64,000 nt of DNA, taken from NCBI GenBank assembly GCA_040398525.1, contig JBBATY010000015.1, forward strand, positions 1-64,000. The letters run 5' to 3'. Positions 8,426 through 16,040 of the stretch are shown here, piece by piece. Position numbers and translations under genes: made by a program. Source of the stretch: VFMC01 sp040398525 (GTDB taxonomy: Bacteria; Actinomycetota; Acidimicrobiia; Acidimicrobiales; Ilumatobacteraceae). The number at the start of each line of letters is the position of its first letter. Position 1 is the first letter of the stretch. The notes below the pieces were generated by a model. That model searched no databases, was not told the DNA's origin, and worked only from the letters and a program-made list of their open reading frames with translations.

Positions 8426-9502
8426 ATGCGCACGAGACACACCCCTCCCTCCCGATCCGAGCTCCTGGCCACCGTGGCCACGGCGGCGGCGCTGTTGCTG
8501 GCGGGGTGCAGCTCCACCGAGGGTGGCGTGGCGAGCGCCGGCGAGCCGGGCATGGACCTGTCGACGACCGTGGTGGCCACTGTCGCCGCGTCGACGACGG
8601 TGGCACCTTCGACGACTGCGCCCGAGCCGGTGTGCGTCGTGGTGGCCGAGGCCGGCGATTCGCTCAGCGCGATCGCCGACCGCAGCGGCATCACCGTCGA
8701 GCAACTGCTGAAGGAGAACCTGCTCGATCCCTCGGCCATCTTCCATCCCGGGCAGGAGTTCGACGTCTGCATCGGCGACGGCATCGATCTCGCCGACCCG
8801 ACACTGCTCGAGCCGTCGCCCGACGCGGTGATGCGCCAGCAGACCGAGCTCAACGAACTGCTCGCAACCACCTCGATGTTGCCGCTCGGTGTCGACGGCG
8901 ACGCCGGCAGGTTGACCCGTCAGGCGCTCTGCGCGGCGCGGATGGGTCTCGGGCTGGAGGTGCACAACCGGAACCTCGTCGTCGGCAGCGACGAGGAGGC
9001 CACCATCTTCGCCGCGACCGAGCTCGGCATCCCCGAGGGTGCGCCGACTGATGCCGCCAAATGGATCCTCGTCGACCAGACCTGCCAGGTGATCTTCACC
9101 GGCGAAGGCGACGACCGGGTGGTCGATGTGTTCCCGACATCGACGGGCGAGGAGGGCCACGAGACCTTCAACATCCGTGCTCGCGCGTTCCGGTTCGACC
9201 CGGCCGTCGACAACGAGGGATGGCACGACAGCTCGAGCTTCCCCGTCGAGGTCGACAACCCACTGAACGGCAACATGTACAAGCCGCTCTATTTCAACGA
9301 CGGACAGGCGATCCACGGTGCGGAGTTCATCCCCCCGTTCCCGCGGAGCAAAGGCTGTGCTCGCACGTTCCCGAAGCATCAGGACATGATCATCGAGTGG
9401 CTCGGCCTGCAGGACCTGACCGACGCCACGTGGAAGGTCCGCGAGATCGGCGTCACGGTGCTCGTGAGGGGCCGCTACGTCGACCTCCCCGAGCTTCCCT
9501 GA
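8426..9502 (+). CDS. Lipoprotein L,D-transpeptidase with LysM domain
   Basis: A 358-residue cell-wall enzyme. The N-terminus has a lipoprotein signal with lipobox LLAGC (Cys28), then a Thr/Ser-rich linker. A LysM domain follows (about 70-115: GDSLSAIADRSGITVEQLLKEN), then a peptidoglycan-binding-like region (LGVDGDAGRLTRQALCAAR), and finally a YkuD catalytic domain whose signature is IHGAEF near residue 295 followed by SKGCART with the nucleophilic cysteine. Such enzymes make 3-3 cross-links in peptidoglycan. Start ATG 8426 places the signal peptide correctly; an in-frame ATG at 8357 is possible. Confidence 0.85.
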   Translation: MRTRHTPPSRSELLATVATAAALLLAGCSSTEGGVASAGEPGMDLSTTVVATVAASTTVAPSTTAPEPVCVVVAEAGDSLSAIADRSGITVEQLLKENLLDPSAIFHPGQEFDVCIGDGIDLADPTLLEPSPDAVMRQQTELNELLATTSMLPLGVDGDAGRLTRQALCAARMGLGLEVHNRNLVVGSDEEATIFAATELGIPEGAPTDAAKWILVDQTCQVIFTGEGDDRVVDVFPTSTGEEGHETFNIRARAFRFDPAVDNEGWHDSSSFPVEVDNPLNGNMYKPLYFNDGQAIHGAEFIPPFPRSKGCARTFPKHQDMIIEWLGLQDLTDATWKVREIGVTVLVRGRYVDLPELP

Positions 9503-10231
9503 TCAGCCCCGGTCCGCCAGAGCGCCCAACGGGCCGGGGAGCCACTCCTCGAGCCGCTCCCAGATGGCATCCGCGCTGTGTGCCAGCAGGTGGCCGTCGC
9601 CCGGTAGGGGCACGAGCTCACCCGAGCCGGCGATCGCCTGCACCACGGCGCTCGCCTCGAACGGCAGGATCTCGTCGCGGTCGCCGTGGAACAGCAACAG
9701 CGGCGTGCCCTGCAGACCGCCGGCGACCTCGCACCCGGCCGACTGGGTGGCGAAGGTGACCACCCCGGTGACGAGCGGGTGCAGGCCCACCCCCACCCGC
9801 ACGGCGACCGCACCCCCGAAGCTGTGGCCCATCACCACCACGCGCTCGGCCCCACCGCCGGCCGTGGCCAGCTGCACGGTGGCGGCCGCGTCGAGCGAGC
9901 ACAGCTCGAGGTCGTTCGGCCGGCGGTACGACACACGGAGCACCGGCACCCCACGCGCCGACCACTCGACACCGAGCCGGTGGTAGAGGCTGTCGGCAGG
10001 CCCGAGCAGCCCGCCCATCGCTCCGCCGCACAGCACCAGCGCTGCCGGAGCGGCCTCGACGTGGTCGGGGGGTTCGTGCCACAGCACGGTGAGCAGCCCG
10101 CGCATCGTGTACAGCTCGACGTGGCGCAACGTCGGCGTCAGCATCACGTCGGCGCTGGCGAGCACCCCGAGCGCGTCGAGCGGTGTTCCTGCGCCGTCGC
10201 TGTCGTCCCCGCGTGCACGATCGGCGCTCAT
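9503..10231 (-). CDS. Alpha/beta hydrolase (dienelactone-hydrolase-like)
   Basis: A 242-residue alpha/beta hydrolase. The nucleophile elbow GHSFGG lies near residue 117, the acid is probably the Asp in LLFHGDRDEILPF and the His in GDGHLLAH near the C-terminus. Substrate unknown. The open frame runs far upstream but that part lies opposite the MarR gene; ATG 10231 is chosen because TACCGT on the minus strand (10244-10239) ends 7 bases before it. It is divergent from the MarR gene and shares its -10 region, so it may be that regulator's target. Confidence 0.75.
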   Translation of the reverse strand: MSADRARGDDSDGAGTPLDALGVLASADVMLTPTLRHVELYTMRGLLTVLWHEPPDHVEAAPAALVLCGGAMGGLLGPADSLYHRLGVEWSARGVPVLRVSYRRPNDLELCSLDAAATVQLATAGGGAERVVVMGHSFGGAVAVRVGVGLHPLVTGVVTFATQSAGCEVAGGLQGTPLLLFHGDRDEILPFEASAVVQAIAGSGELVPLPGDGHLLAHSADAIWERLEEWLPGPLGALADRG

Positions 10232-10237
10232 CGCAAC

Positions 10238-10244
10238 TACGGTA
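10238..10244. promoter_or_regulatory. Shared bidirectional -10 element
   Basis: TACGGTA reads TACGGT rightward (10238-10243, 9 bases before the MarR ATG) and TACCGT leftward (10244-10239, 7 bases before the hydrolase ATG). The two -10 hexamers overlap by five bases, so one polymerase should exclude the other. Confidence 0.5.
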
Positions 10245-10252
10245 GCCCCCTC

Positions 10253-10783
10253 ATGGCCCGCGAGTTCCCGGTCGACCTGCACGACCCAGCGCAACGCGAC
10301 CTCGCGGTGCGGATCGGTCTCGCGTGGATCGAGATGCGACGCGGGGCTGCGATGAGCGGACTGCGCGAGTACCTGTTCGGCAGCGGTGACGACGCCCTCG
10401 AGCAGGGGCAGATGGACACCCTCGACCTGCTCGCCCAGCAGCCCTGCTGGCGGATGAGCGACCTCGCCGACGCGCTGCGCGTCGACCCGTCGACGGCCAC
10501 CCGCGCCGTTCAGCGGCTCGAGAACGTGGGCCTCGCCCGGCGCGCCCAGTCCGACGGTGACGGGCGGGTCGTGATCGCCACCATCACCGAGGCGGGCCGG
10601 GGCAGGCACGCCGACGTCGCCGAGCGTCGCGGCCACGTGATGGCTCATCTGCTCAGTGCCTTCTCACCCCGCGAGCGTGAGCTGTTCGCATCGATGCTCG
10701 AGCGGTTCGTCACCCGTGTCGACGACTTCGTCGCCCGCCAGGACGCCGAGCCGCGGCCTCGCCCCGGCGAGCGCGAGCAGTAG
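10253..10783 (+). CDS. MarR-family transcriptional regulator
   Basis: A 176-residue dimeric winged-helix regulator. Helices around residue 55-80 (MDTLDLLAQQPCWRMSDLADALRVDPSTATRAVQRLE) form the DNA-binding helix-turn-helix, followed by the wing with the DGRVV core and a long C-terminal helix with a short polar tail. MarR proteins usually repress a divergent neighbour and release DNA on binding a small ligand; here the neighbour is the hydrolase at 9503-10231. Its TAG stop is also the first half of the next gene's -10 (TAGCGT, 10781-10786). Confidence 0.85.
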   Translation: MAREFPVDLHDPAQRDLAVRIGLAWIEMRRGAAMSGLREYLFGSGDDALEQGQMDTLDLLAQQPCWRMSDLADALRVDPSTATRAVQRLENVGLARRAQSDGDGRVVIATITEAGRGRHADVAERRGHVMAHLLSAFSPRERELFASMLERFVTRVDDFVARQDAEPRPRPGEREQ

Positions 10784-10794
10784 CGTCACCCACC

Positions 10795-11400
10795 ATGGCC
10801 GACCAGCGAGCGTTCAGCACCGACGCGCTCCAGTACGCGCCGCAGCTCTACAGCGCCGCGCTGCGCATGACGCGCAACCCGTCCGACGCCGAGGACCTCG
10901 TGCAGGAGACCTTTCTGCGCGCCTACCGCAGCTACGCCGGCTTCGAGGAGGGCACCAACCTGCGGGCGTGGTTGTTCCGGATCCTCACCAACACCTACAT
11001 CAACTCCTACCGCGCCAAGCAGCGCCGGCCACAGGAGACCGAGCTCGGCGAGACCGACGAGCTGTACCTGTACCGCCGACTCGGCCGCATCGACACGGCG
11101 GCGCTCAGCGCCGAGGACCAACTACTCGACCTGTTCACCGACGACGAGGTGAAGGCAGCACTCGAGGAGCTCCCCGATGCGTTCCGGCTGCCGGTGCTGC
11201 TCGCCGATGTCGAGGACTTCTCGTACAAGGAGATCGCCGAGGCGCTCGACATCCCGATCGGCACCGTGATGTCTCGGCTGCATCGGGGAAGAAAGGCGAT
11301 GCATCGGCGGTTGTACGAGTTCGCTCAGGCTCGGGGGTTGATCCGGCCTGACGAAGACGACAACGGATCCGACCCTGCGAGCACGGTGGCCGATGGCTGA
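10795..11400 (+). CDS. sigR: ECF sigma factor, SigR/RpoE-like
   Basis: A 201-residue group 4 sigma factor with only regions 2 and 4. Region 2 reads MTRNPSDAEDLVQETFLRAY near residue 25 and the -10-melting part follows (TNLRAWLFRILTN). Region 4 (ALEELPDAFRLPVLLADVEDFSYKEIAEAL) ends with the recognition helix IPIGTVMSRLHRGRK. Sequence and context (an HxxxCxxC zinc anti-sigma directly downstream, 8-base overlap) fit the SigR-RsrA thiol-oxidative-stress pair of Streptomyces or SigH-RshA of mycobacteria. TAGCGT 8 bases before the ATG suggests leaderless expression; no SigR-type GGAAT/GTT promoter was seen just upstream. Confidence 0.88.
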   Translation: MADQRAFSTDALQYAPQLYSAALRMTRNPSDAEDLVQETFLRAYRSYAGFEEGTNLRAWLFRILTNTYINSYRAKQRRPQETELGETDELYLYRRLGRIDTAALSAEDQLLDLFTDDEVKAALEELPDAFRLPVLLADVEDFSYKEIAEALDIPIGTVMSRLHRGRKAMHRRLYEFAQARGLIRPDEDDNGSDPASTVADG

Positions 11401-11641
11401 CTGCAACGAGACACTCCACGAGCTGTTCACCTTCCTCGATGGTGAACTGCCCGACGGGGCGCGCCACGAGGTGGTCGTGCACCTCGAAACCTGCCCGGAC
11501 TGCCTGCAGGCGTTCGACTTCCACGCCGAGTTGAAGACCACGATCGCTCGGAAGTGCCGCACCGACGAGATGCCGGCCGGTCTGCTCGACAAGATCCAGG
11601 CCTGCTTCGGCAGCGAACTGCTCGACGACCCGGCCGACTGA
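11393..11641 (+). CDS. rsrA: Zinc-binding anti-sigma factor, RsrA-like
   Basis: An 82-residue protein overlapping the sigma gene by 8 bases. It carries the ZAS motif His30-x3-Cys34-x2-Cys37 with an additional Cys4, matching the Cys/His/Cys/Cys zinc site of RsrA, plus Cys55 and Cys71 further on. In the RsrA family oxidation of these thiols to a disulfide ejects zinc and frees the sigma factor; mycothiol reverses this. The protein is cytoplasmic, with no membrane segment, as RsrA is. Confidence 0.88.
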   Translation: MADCNETLHELFTFLDGELPDGARHEVVVHLETCPDCLQAFDFHAELKTTIARKCRTDEMPAGLLDKIQACFGSELLDDPAD

Positions 11642-11690
11642 CCGACGTGCGAATGGGCGACAGCGCGCCGCATCTGGCTACGCTGTCATC

Positions 11691-11837
11691 ATGCTCGCGG
11701 CAAACGTCTGGCACTGGTGGATCGGTGTGCTCCTGGCACTCGGGAGCGCGGCAGCGGTGCTCTCCGTCGTCGGCGCGTACCTGAAGAGCGTCACCAGCCA
11801 GCGCTACCCGGGCAAGCGCCAGCGCAGCGAGGACTGA
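11691..11837 (+). CDS. Small membrane protein, 48 residues
   Basis: A short frame beginning MLAANVWHWWIGVLL and ending with a basic tail KRQRSED: one hydrophobic helix (about residues 6-32) followed by a charged cytoplasmic-looking tail. TACGCT (11679-11684) lies exactly 6 bases before the ATG, the commonest promoter-to-start spacing in this window, which is why I accept it as a gene. It ends 4 bases before tilS and could be translated from the same mRNA. Function unknown. Confidence 0.65.
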   Translation: MLAANVWHWWIGVLLALGSAAAVLSVVGAYLKSVTSQRYPGKRQRSED

Positions 11838-11841
11838 CCCC

Positions 11842-12801
11842 ATGGGTGGGTCGCTGCCCCCCATGCCGGGTGCAGCGACGTCGTTCATCGAGCGGCTGCT
11901 GCCGCGCTGCTCGTTCCCTCCTGCGGGCACCCAGGTGACCTGTGCCGTGTCGGGCGGGGCCGACTCGACGGCGCTCGCCGTGCTTGCCGTGGCTGCAGGA
12001 TGCACGGTCGACGTGGTGCATGTCGACCACGGGCTGCGGCCAGGCTCGGCCGACGAGGCCGAGGTCGTCGGGTTCACCGCCGCACGGCTCGGGGCATCGA
12101 TGCGCTCGGTGCGCGTCGAGGTGGCCCCCGGCCCGAACCTCGAAGCCCGGGCACGCTCCGCCCGCTACGCGGCGCTGCCCACTGATGTCCTGACGGGCCA
12201 CACCGCCGACGACCAGGCCGAGACGGTGCTCGTCAATCTGCTCCGCGGGGCCGCTGCGACCGGGCTGGCCGGCATGCGCCCCGGTGTGCGTCGACCGCTG
12301 CTCGGGCTGCGCCGCGCCGACACCGTCGAGCTGTGCGGTCTGGCAGGGCTGGCGGTGGTCGACGACGAGACCAACGGCGATCAACGCTTCGTGCGCAACC
12401 GGGTGCGGCACCGGGTGCTGCCGCTGCTCGCCGACGTGAGCGGGCGCGACCTGGTGCCGGTGCTGGTGCGCCAGGCCGACCTGCTGCGCGACGACGACGA
12501 CCTGCTGACGGCGCTGGCCGGCCAGCTCGACGTCACCGACGCCCGCGCCCTGGCTGCCGCGCCGGTGCCGCTGGCGCGGCGAGCCGTCAGGAGCTGGCTG
12601 AGTGCCGCCGATGGCGAGATGCACCCACCGGATCTGGCGACGGTCGACCGGGTGCTCGAGGTGGCAGCGGGGCGCCGCGTGGCCTGCGAGGTGGCCGGTG
12701 GCCACCGGGTCGAACGGCACCGCCAACAGCTCGTGCTCACCATCACGACAGCCCGGACGGAACCCGCTCCGCCCGCGACGGGTGGGGCGTCGGTCGGGTA
12801 A
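11842..12801 (+). CDS. tilS: tRNA(Ile)-lysidine synthase
   Basis: Modifies cytidine 34 of the CAU-anticodon tRNA-Ile to lysidine so that it reads AUA. The N-type ATP pyrophosphatase P-loop SGGADSTAL is near residue 36, the HVDHGLRPGS motif near 60, and TGHTADDQAETVLVNLLRG near 115; the C-terminal part (about 200-319) is the variable tRNA-binding domain. Length 319 is typical of actinobacterial TilS. It starts 4 bases after the small membrane-protein gene, probably in the same transcript. Confidence 0.93.
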   Translation: MGGSLPPMPGAATSFIERLLPRCSFPPAGTQVTCAVSGGADSTALAVLAVAAGCTVDVVHVDHGLRPGSADEAEVVGFTAARLGASMRSVRVEVAPGPNLEARARSARYAALPTDVLTGHTADDQAETVLVNLLRGAAATGLAGMRPGVRRPLLGLRRADTVELCGLAGLAVVDDETNGDQRFVRNRVRHRVLPLLADVSGRDLVPVLVRQADLLRDDDDLLTALAGQLDVTDARALAAAPVPLARRAVRSWLSAADGEMHPPDLATVDRVLEVAAGRRVACEVAGGHRVERHRQQLVLTITTARTEPAPPATGGASVG

Positions 12802-12839
12802 CGTGGTCTCTCGTACGTTCCTCCACCCCTGAGTCAGCG

Positions 12840-13349
12840 ATGCCACCTCGTCTCCGTGGGAAGTGGGCCCTCGGGATCACTCCTCGCAACTTCACCTGGA
12901 TCATGAAGGACAAGCTCGCGATCTGCGAGCGTCCCGGTGGCTACGGCGACAACCATCGTCGGGTTCGGCGCCAGGAGGAGATCATCTGGCTGCGCGAGAA
13001 CGGGTTCGGGTGCTTGATCAGCATCATCCCGGCACCGCACAACCTGCACAACTACGACGAGCTGTCGCTCCCCTATCGGCACCGGCCCTTCACCGGCCTC
13101 GACGATCTGGGCCAGTGGCTGCAGCGCTTCTATGTCGAGCTCGCCGAGCTGATGGCCAGCGGGGCCAAGGTCGTCGTGCACAACGAGCACGTCGACGACC
13201 GCCTGGTGGGCATCATGGGCGGCTACATCCGCTGGAGTGGATTGGTCGAGGAGCCGTCGCAGGCCATCACGGTCATCGAGCGCATCGCCGGTCGCCAGCT
13301 CGACCCGTTCGGCCGCAACGTCATGCTGATGGTGCACGAACTGCGCTAG
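12840..13349 (+). CDS. Dual-specificity-phosphatase-fold protein lacking catalytic Cys
   Basis: A 169-residue protein aligning by eye with bacterial dual-specificity phosphatases throughout: NFTWIMKDKLAICERPGGYG at the N-terminus, EEIIWLRENGFGCLISI, a candidate general-acid loop YRHRPFTGLDD, and the P-loop region VVVHNEHVDDRLVGIMGGYI. In active enzymes the loop is HC-x5-R; here it is His114-Asn115-x5-Arg121, so the nucleophilic cysteine is an asparagine while His and Arg remain. I infer a phosphate-binding pseudophosphatase. TAACGT (12799-12804) and TACGTT (12814-12819) lie upstream of the ATG. Convergent with the M23 peptidase gene. Confidence 0.7.
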   Translation: MPPRLRGKWALGITPRNFTWIMKDKLAICERPGGYGDNHRRVRRQEEIIWLRENGFGCLISIIPAPHNLHNYDELSLPYRHRPFTGLDDLGQWLQRFYVELAELMASGAKVVVHNEHVDDRLVGIMGGYIRWSGLVEEPSQAITVIERIAGRQLDPFGRNVMLMVHELR

Positions 13350-13350
13350 C

Positions 13351-13378
13351 AGCTCCGCCCGCGCCGGTCGGCGGGGCT
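13351..13378. terminator. Hairpin between convergent genes
   Basis: Stem AGCTCCGCC (13351-13359) pairs with GGCGGGGCT (13370-13378), one G-T pair, 10-base loop, no U tract. It sits between the stop codons of two convergent genes and may terminate both. Confidence 0.45.
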
Positions 13379-13396
13379 CACCGCTGCAGGCTCAGG

Positions 13397-15766
13397 TCAG
13401 ACGAAGCCGACCACGTCGACGATCACGTCGGCCGGGCTCGTCGACGAGATGCACACCGCACCGCTGCCGAGGCCCACCACTGCAGCGCCAGTGTGCACCT
13501 CACCGGCCCACTGGGCCGTCACCGTGCCCGCCTGGGGCTTCTGACCGCAGGGAACGACGAACACGCTCGCGGCCCCGCCACCGGTGACCGTCGTGATCGA
13601 CAGCACTGCCGCCGTTGCCGTGGCAGGCACGCCGTTGCGGCCGGCGAGCTGGACTGCGACCTGCTTGGTGCCGATGCGCGAGCCCGTCGAGCGCGAGTCG
13701 AACGCCCGCGCCGGGTCGACCGCACGCGGCCCGGACGCACCTGCCCAGACAGCGCTCACGTCGACGATGACGTGTGTGGCCACCGTGCTGCTGATGCACC
13801 ACCCGGACGGGTTGACCCGCATGGTCATCGAGAACGACGAGATGCGGTCGGCGGTGATCGGGGTGGTCCACGGGCCGTCGTTGCAGAAGCCCAGCGACAG
13901 CGTGCCCGGGCCAGCAGGCTCGACCACGGTGACCGACGCAGTGAGGGCCTGGGTCCCCGGGACGACACCCAGTGCTGCCGGGGTGATCGGGACGCGCACA
14001 CCGGGCGACAGCTTGGTCGTCGTACGTGTGTCGAGCGCTCGGCGTGATGCCAGGGGCTGCACACCCACACCGGCTGGGCCTTCGGTGGCGAGGACCTCGA
14101 CCTTGACATGGGCAGCCGCGCTCACCGCGACGCACACACTGCCTCCGACGACCTCGACCATCGAGGTGCCGACGGCTGTCTCACCCGGACCGAAACTCAC
14201 CTGCGAGACCGCAGGTGTGGCTGCATCGCACGGATACGCCGCCAGGTAGCCGCCGGCCCCGGCGCTGGTGGCGGTCAACCGAACCACCACACCGGTCGTC
14301 GTCGCCGGAACGCCCTTGGCCCGATCGACCCGCACCCACTGGCGCGCACCCGCAGCGAGCGGTTGCTTCATCCAGGCCGAGTCGAACGCGGTCTGCGGTG
14401 CGATGAACTGCCACCGCTGAGTGCTCGCCGACGGCACCGTGGGCGGTGGCGCCACCGTTGTGGGCGCCGGCACCGTCGTGACCGGGGGTGCAGTCGTGAC
14501 CGGGGGTGCAGTCGTGACCGGGGGTGGAGTCGTGGGCGGTGCTGCAGCGGCGCGCAGGCAGATCGTGCTCCCGGCGTAGAGCGGTGCTGCCGCCGACGCC
14601 AGGTTGTTGGCCACCAGCAGGTCGCTCAGCTTGATCTTGTTCCTCGAGGCGATGAGCAGCCACCCGTCGCCACGCTGCACCGTGTAGGTCTGGGCGCACG
14701 CCGCAGCCGGCGGCTTGGTGGTGGGCGGTGCCGGTGTCGTCGTCACGGGGGTCGGCTTGGTGGTCGGCGGTGCCGGTGGCTTGGTGGTGGCCGGTGGCTT
14801 GGTGGTGGGCGGCGCCGGTGTGGTCGTCACGGGGGCCGGCTTGGTGGTCGGCGTCGAGGGCACCGTGGTGGTGGTGGTCGGCGGCGGCATGGTCGGCGGC
14901 GGTGCCCCGTCGGGCTGCGGCAATGGCTTGGTGACGCGGCAGGCGTCGACCGACCGCACGGTCGGGGTCGGGTTCACCGCACGGCCACCGTCGGGATGCA
15001 CCTCGAAGTGCAGGTGGGGTGTCGACGAACTGCCAGTGCTGCCGATCCAGCCGATCACCTGGCCGGCCTTCACCTTCGACCCGACGGTGAGCCCGGGCGC
15101 GAACGCCGACAGGTGGGCGTAGAAGAAGTAGTCGCGGTTCGCCGCGGTGAGCCACCAGGCGTTGCCCGACAGCGAGCCCGGCCGGTCGAGCGCTTGGCGG
15201 GTGAGCGTGCCGTCGACCACCGCATACACGTACTGGCCGGCCTTGGCGATGATGTCGACGCCCTCGTGCTTGCGGCCGCCACCGCGAGGGGCCTGCCACG
15301 TGTCGGTGTACCAGCAGTTGCCCTGCACCGGGAACGCCTGGAGCGGGATCACGGGTGGCACGGTGGTGGTGGGCGCCGGCACGGTGGTGGGCGCGGACGG
15401 ATCGGTCGGGGTCGGCGCCGCTGGCGGGGTCGTGGTCGTGGTCGGCATCGTGGCGCCGTCGGGAAGGCAGATCGTCACCCCGGCGAACAACGGCGCCGAG
15501 GCATCGACGTTGTTCGCGGCGAGCAAGTTGCTGAGCGACGTCTTGGCGCGCATGGCCACCGCCGACCAGCTGTCGCCCCACTGCACCACGTACTTCTGCG
15601 AGCACGCCGCAGCCGCCTCGGCGGAGATCGGGCCGGCCACCACATGGGGCACCACGATGGCCGACAGCGCCAGGACGATGGCCGCCGCAAGGCCGCCGAC
15701 GAGGCGAGAGCCGGGTCGGCCGGGGCGATCGACGTCGCCCACGGGTCGTGTCTCACGACCCATCAT
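13397..15766 (-). CDS. Secreted LysM/M23 metallopeptidase, multidomain
   Basis: About 789 residues. A signal or anchor helix (about 20-45) leads to LysM 1 (about 55-105), a Pro/Thr linker, an M23 peptidase domain (about 145-260) with zinc ligands in HEGVD and HLHFEV, a long Pro/Thr linker, LysM 2 (about 365-415), another linker with PPVTTA repeats, and a 320-residue C-terminal region with three related beta-rich segments marked FDSAW, ALDTR and AFDSRSTGS. It should be exported, bind peptidoglycan and cut cross-links. Start: GGAGAAGG lies 6 bases before ATG 15766; the frame extends to GTG 15784 and ATG 15850. Confidence 0.85.
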   Translation of the reverse strand: MMGRETRPVGDVDRPGRPGSRLVGGLAAAIVLALSAIVVPHVVAGPISAEAAAACSQKYVVQWGDSWSAVAMRAKTSLSNLLAANNVDASAPLFAGVTICLPDGATMPTTTTTPPAAPTPTDPSAPTTVPAPTTTVPPVIPLQAFPVQGNCWYTDTWQAPRGGGRKHEGVDIIAKAGQYVYAVVDGTLTRQALDRPGSLSGNAWWLTAANRDYFFYAHLSAFAPGLTVGSKVKAGQVIGWIGSTGSSSTPHLHFEVHPDGGRAVNPTPTVRSVDACRVTKPLPQPDGAPPPTMPPPTTTTTVPSTPTTKPAPVTTTPAPPTTKPPATTKPPAPPTTKPTPVTTTPAPPTTKPPAAACAQTYTVQRGDGWLLIASRNKIKLSDLLVANNLASAAAPLYAGSTICLRAAAAPPTTPPPVTTAPPVTTAPPVTTVPAPTTVAPPPTVPSASTQRWQFIAPQTAFDSAWMKQPLAAGARQWVRVDRAKGVPATTTGVVVRLTATSAGAGGYLAAYPCDAATPAVSQVSFGPGETAVGTSMVEVVGGSVCVAVSAAAHVKVEVLATEGPAGVGVQPLASRRALDTRTTTKLSPGVRVPITPAALGVVPGTQALTASVTVVEPAGPGTLSLGFCNDGPWTTPITADRISSFSMTMRVNPSGWCISSTVATHVIVDVSAVWAGASGPRAVDPARAFDSRSTGSRIGTKQVAVQLAGRNGVPATATAAVLSITTVTGGGAASVFVVPCGQKPQAGTVTAQWAGEVHTGAAVVGLGSGAVCISSTSPADVIVDVVGFV
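14475..14528. repeat. 18-base tandem repeat, three copies
   Basis: Three consecutive copies (14475-14492, 14493-14510, 14511-14528; the last differs by one base) of a unit with core GTCGTGACCGGGGGTG. On the minus strand they encode the PPVTTA repeats of the peptidase linker. A second imperfect Pro/Thr-coding repeat tract lies at about 14700-14890. These are in-frame and probably vary in copy number. Confidence 0.8.
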
Positions 15767-15951
15767 TCGCAGCCTTCTCCGCACGGACACATAGGCCTCA
15801 TCGGAGGTCCGCGGGGCGGTCTTTCGCCGCGGCCCCGCTTCTTGACACAACGCTGACCGAAGCTCACCGCAGGTGGGAGGATCAGTACCGGTGCTTGACG
15901 GTTCCTTGCGTGACGAACTTGAGGAAACCCATACGTTGCAAGGAGTCCGTC

Positions 15952-16035
15952 ATGGTCGACGGACAGCGCGAAGCAGTGCTTGGGGCGTTGCGACAAGCAC
16001 CGGCCATGCCCTCGACCGGCCAGGGGGTAGGGTGA
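15952..16035 (+). CDS. Possible 27-residue peptide or leader
   Basis: ATG 15952 has a strong Shine-Dalgarno, AAGGAG, 6 bases upstream, and TACGTT (15932-15937) could be its -10. The frame encodes 27 residues (MVDGQREAVLGALRQAPAM...) and ends at TGA 16033-16035, overlapping the -10 of the following epimerase gene. It may be a real small protein, a leader, or chance. Confidence 0.3.
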   Translation: MVDGQREAVLGALRQAPAMPSTGQGVG

Positions 16036-16040
16036 TCGGC

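Noticed and set aside
10700..10800. A SigR-type (GGAAT/GTT) autoregulatory promoter before the sigma gene
   Set aside because: No such pair at suitable spacing was found; only the TAGCGT hexamer is present.
14475..14890. Regular short repeats that might suggest a CRISPR array or minisatellite
   Set aside because: Units are contiguous without spacers and encode in-frame Pro/Thr linkers of a secreted peptidase; no cas genes.
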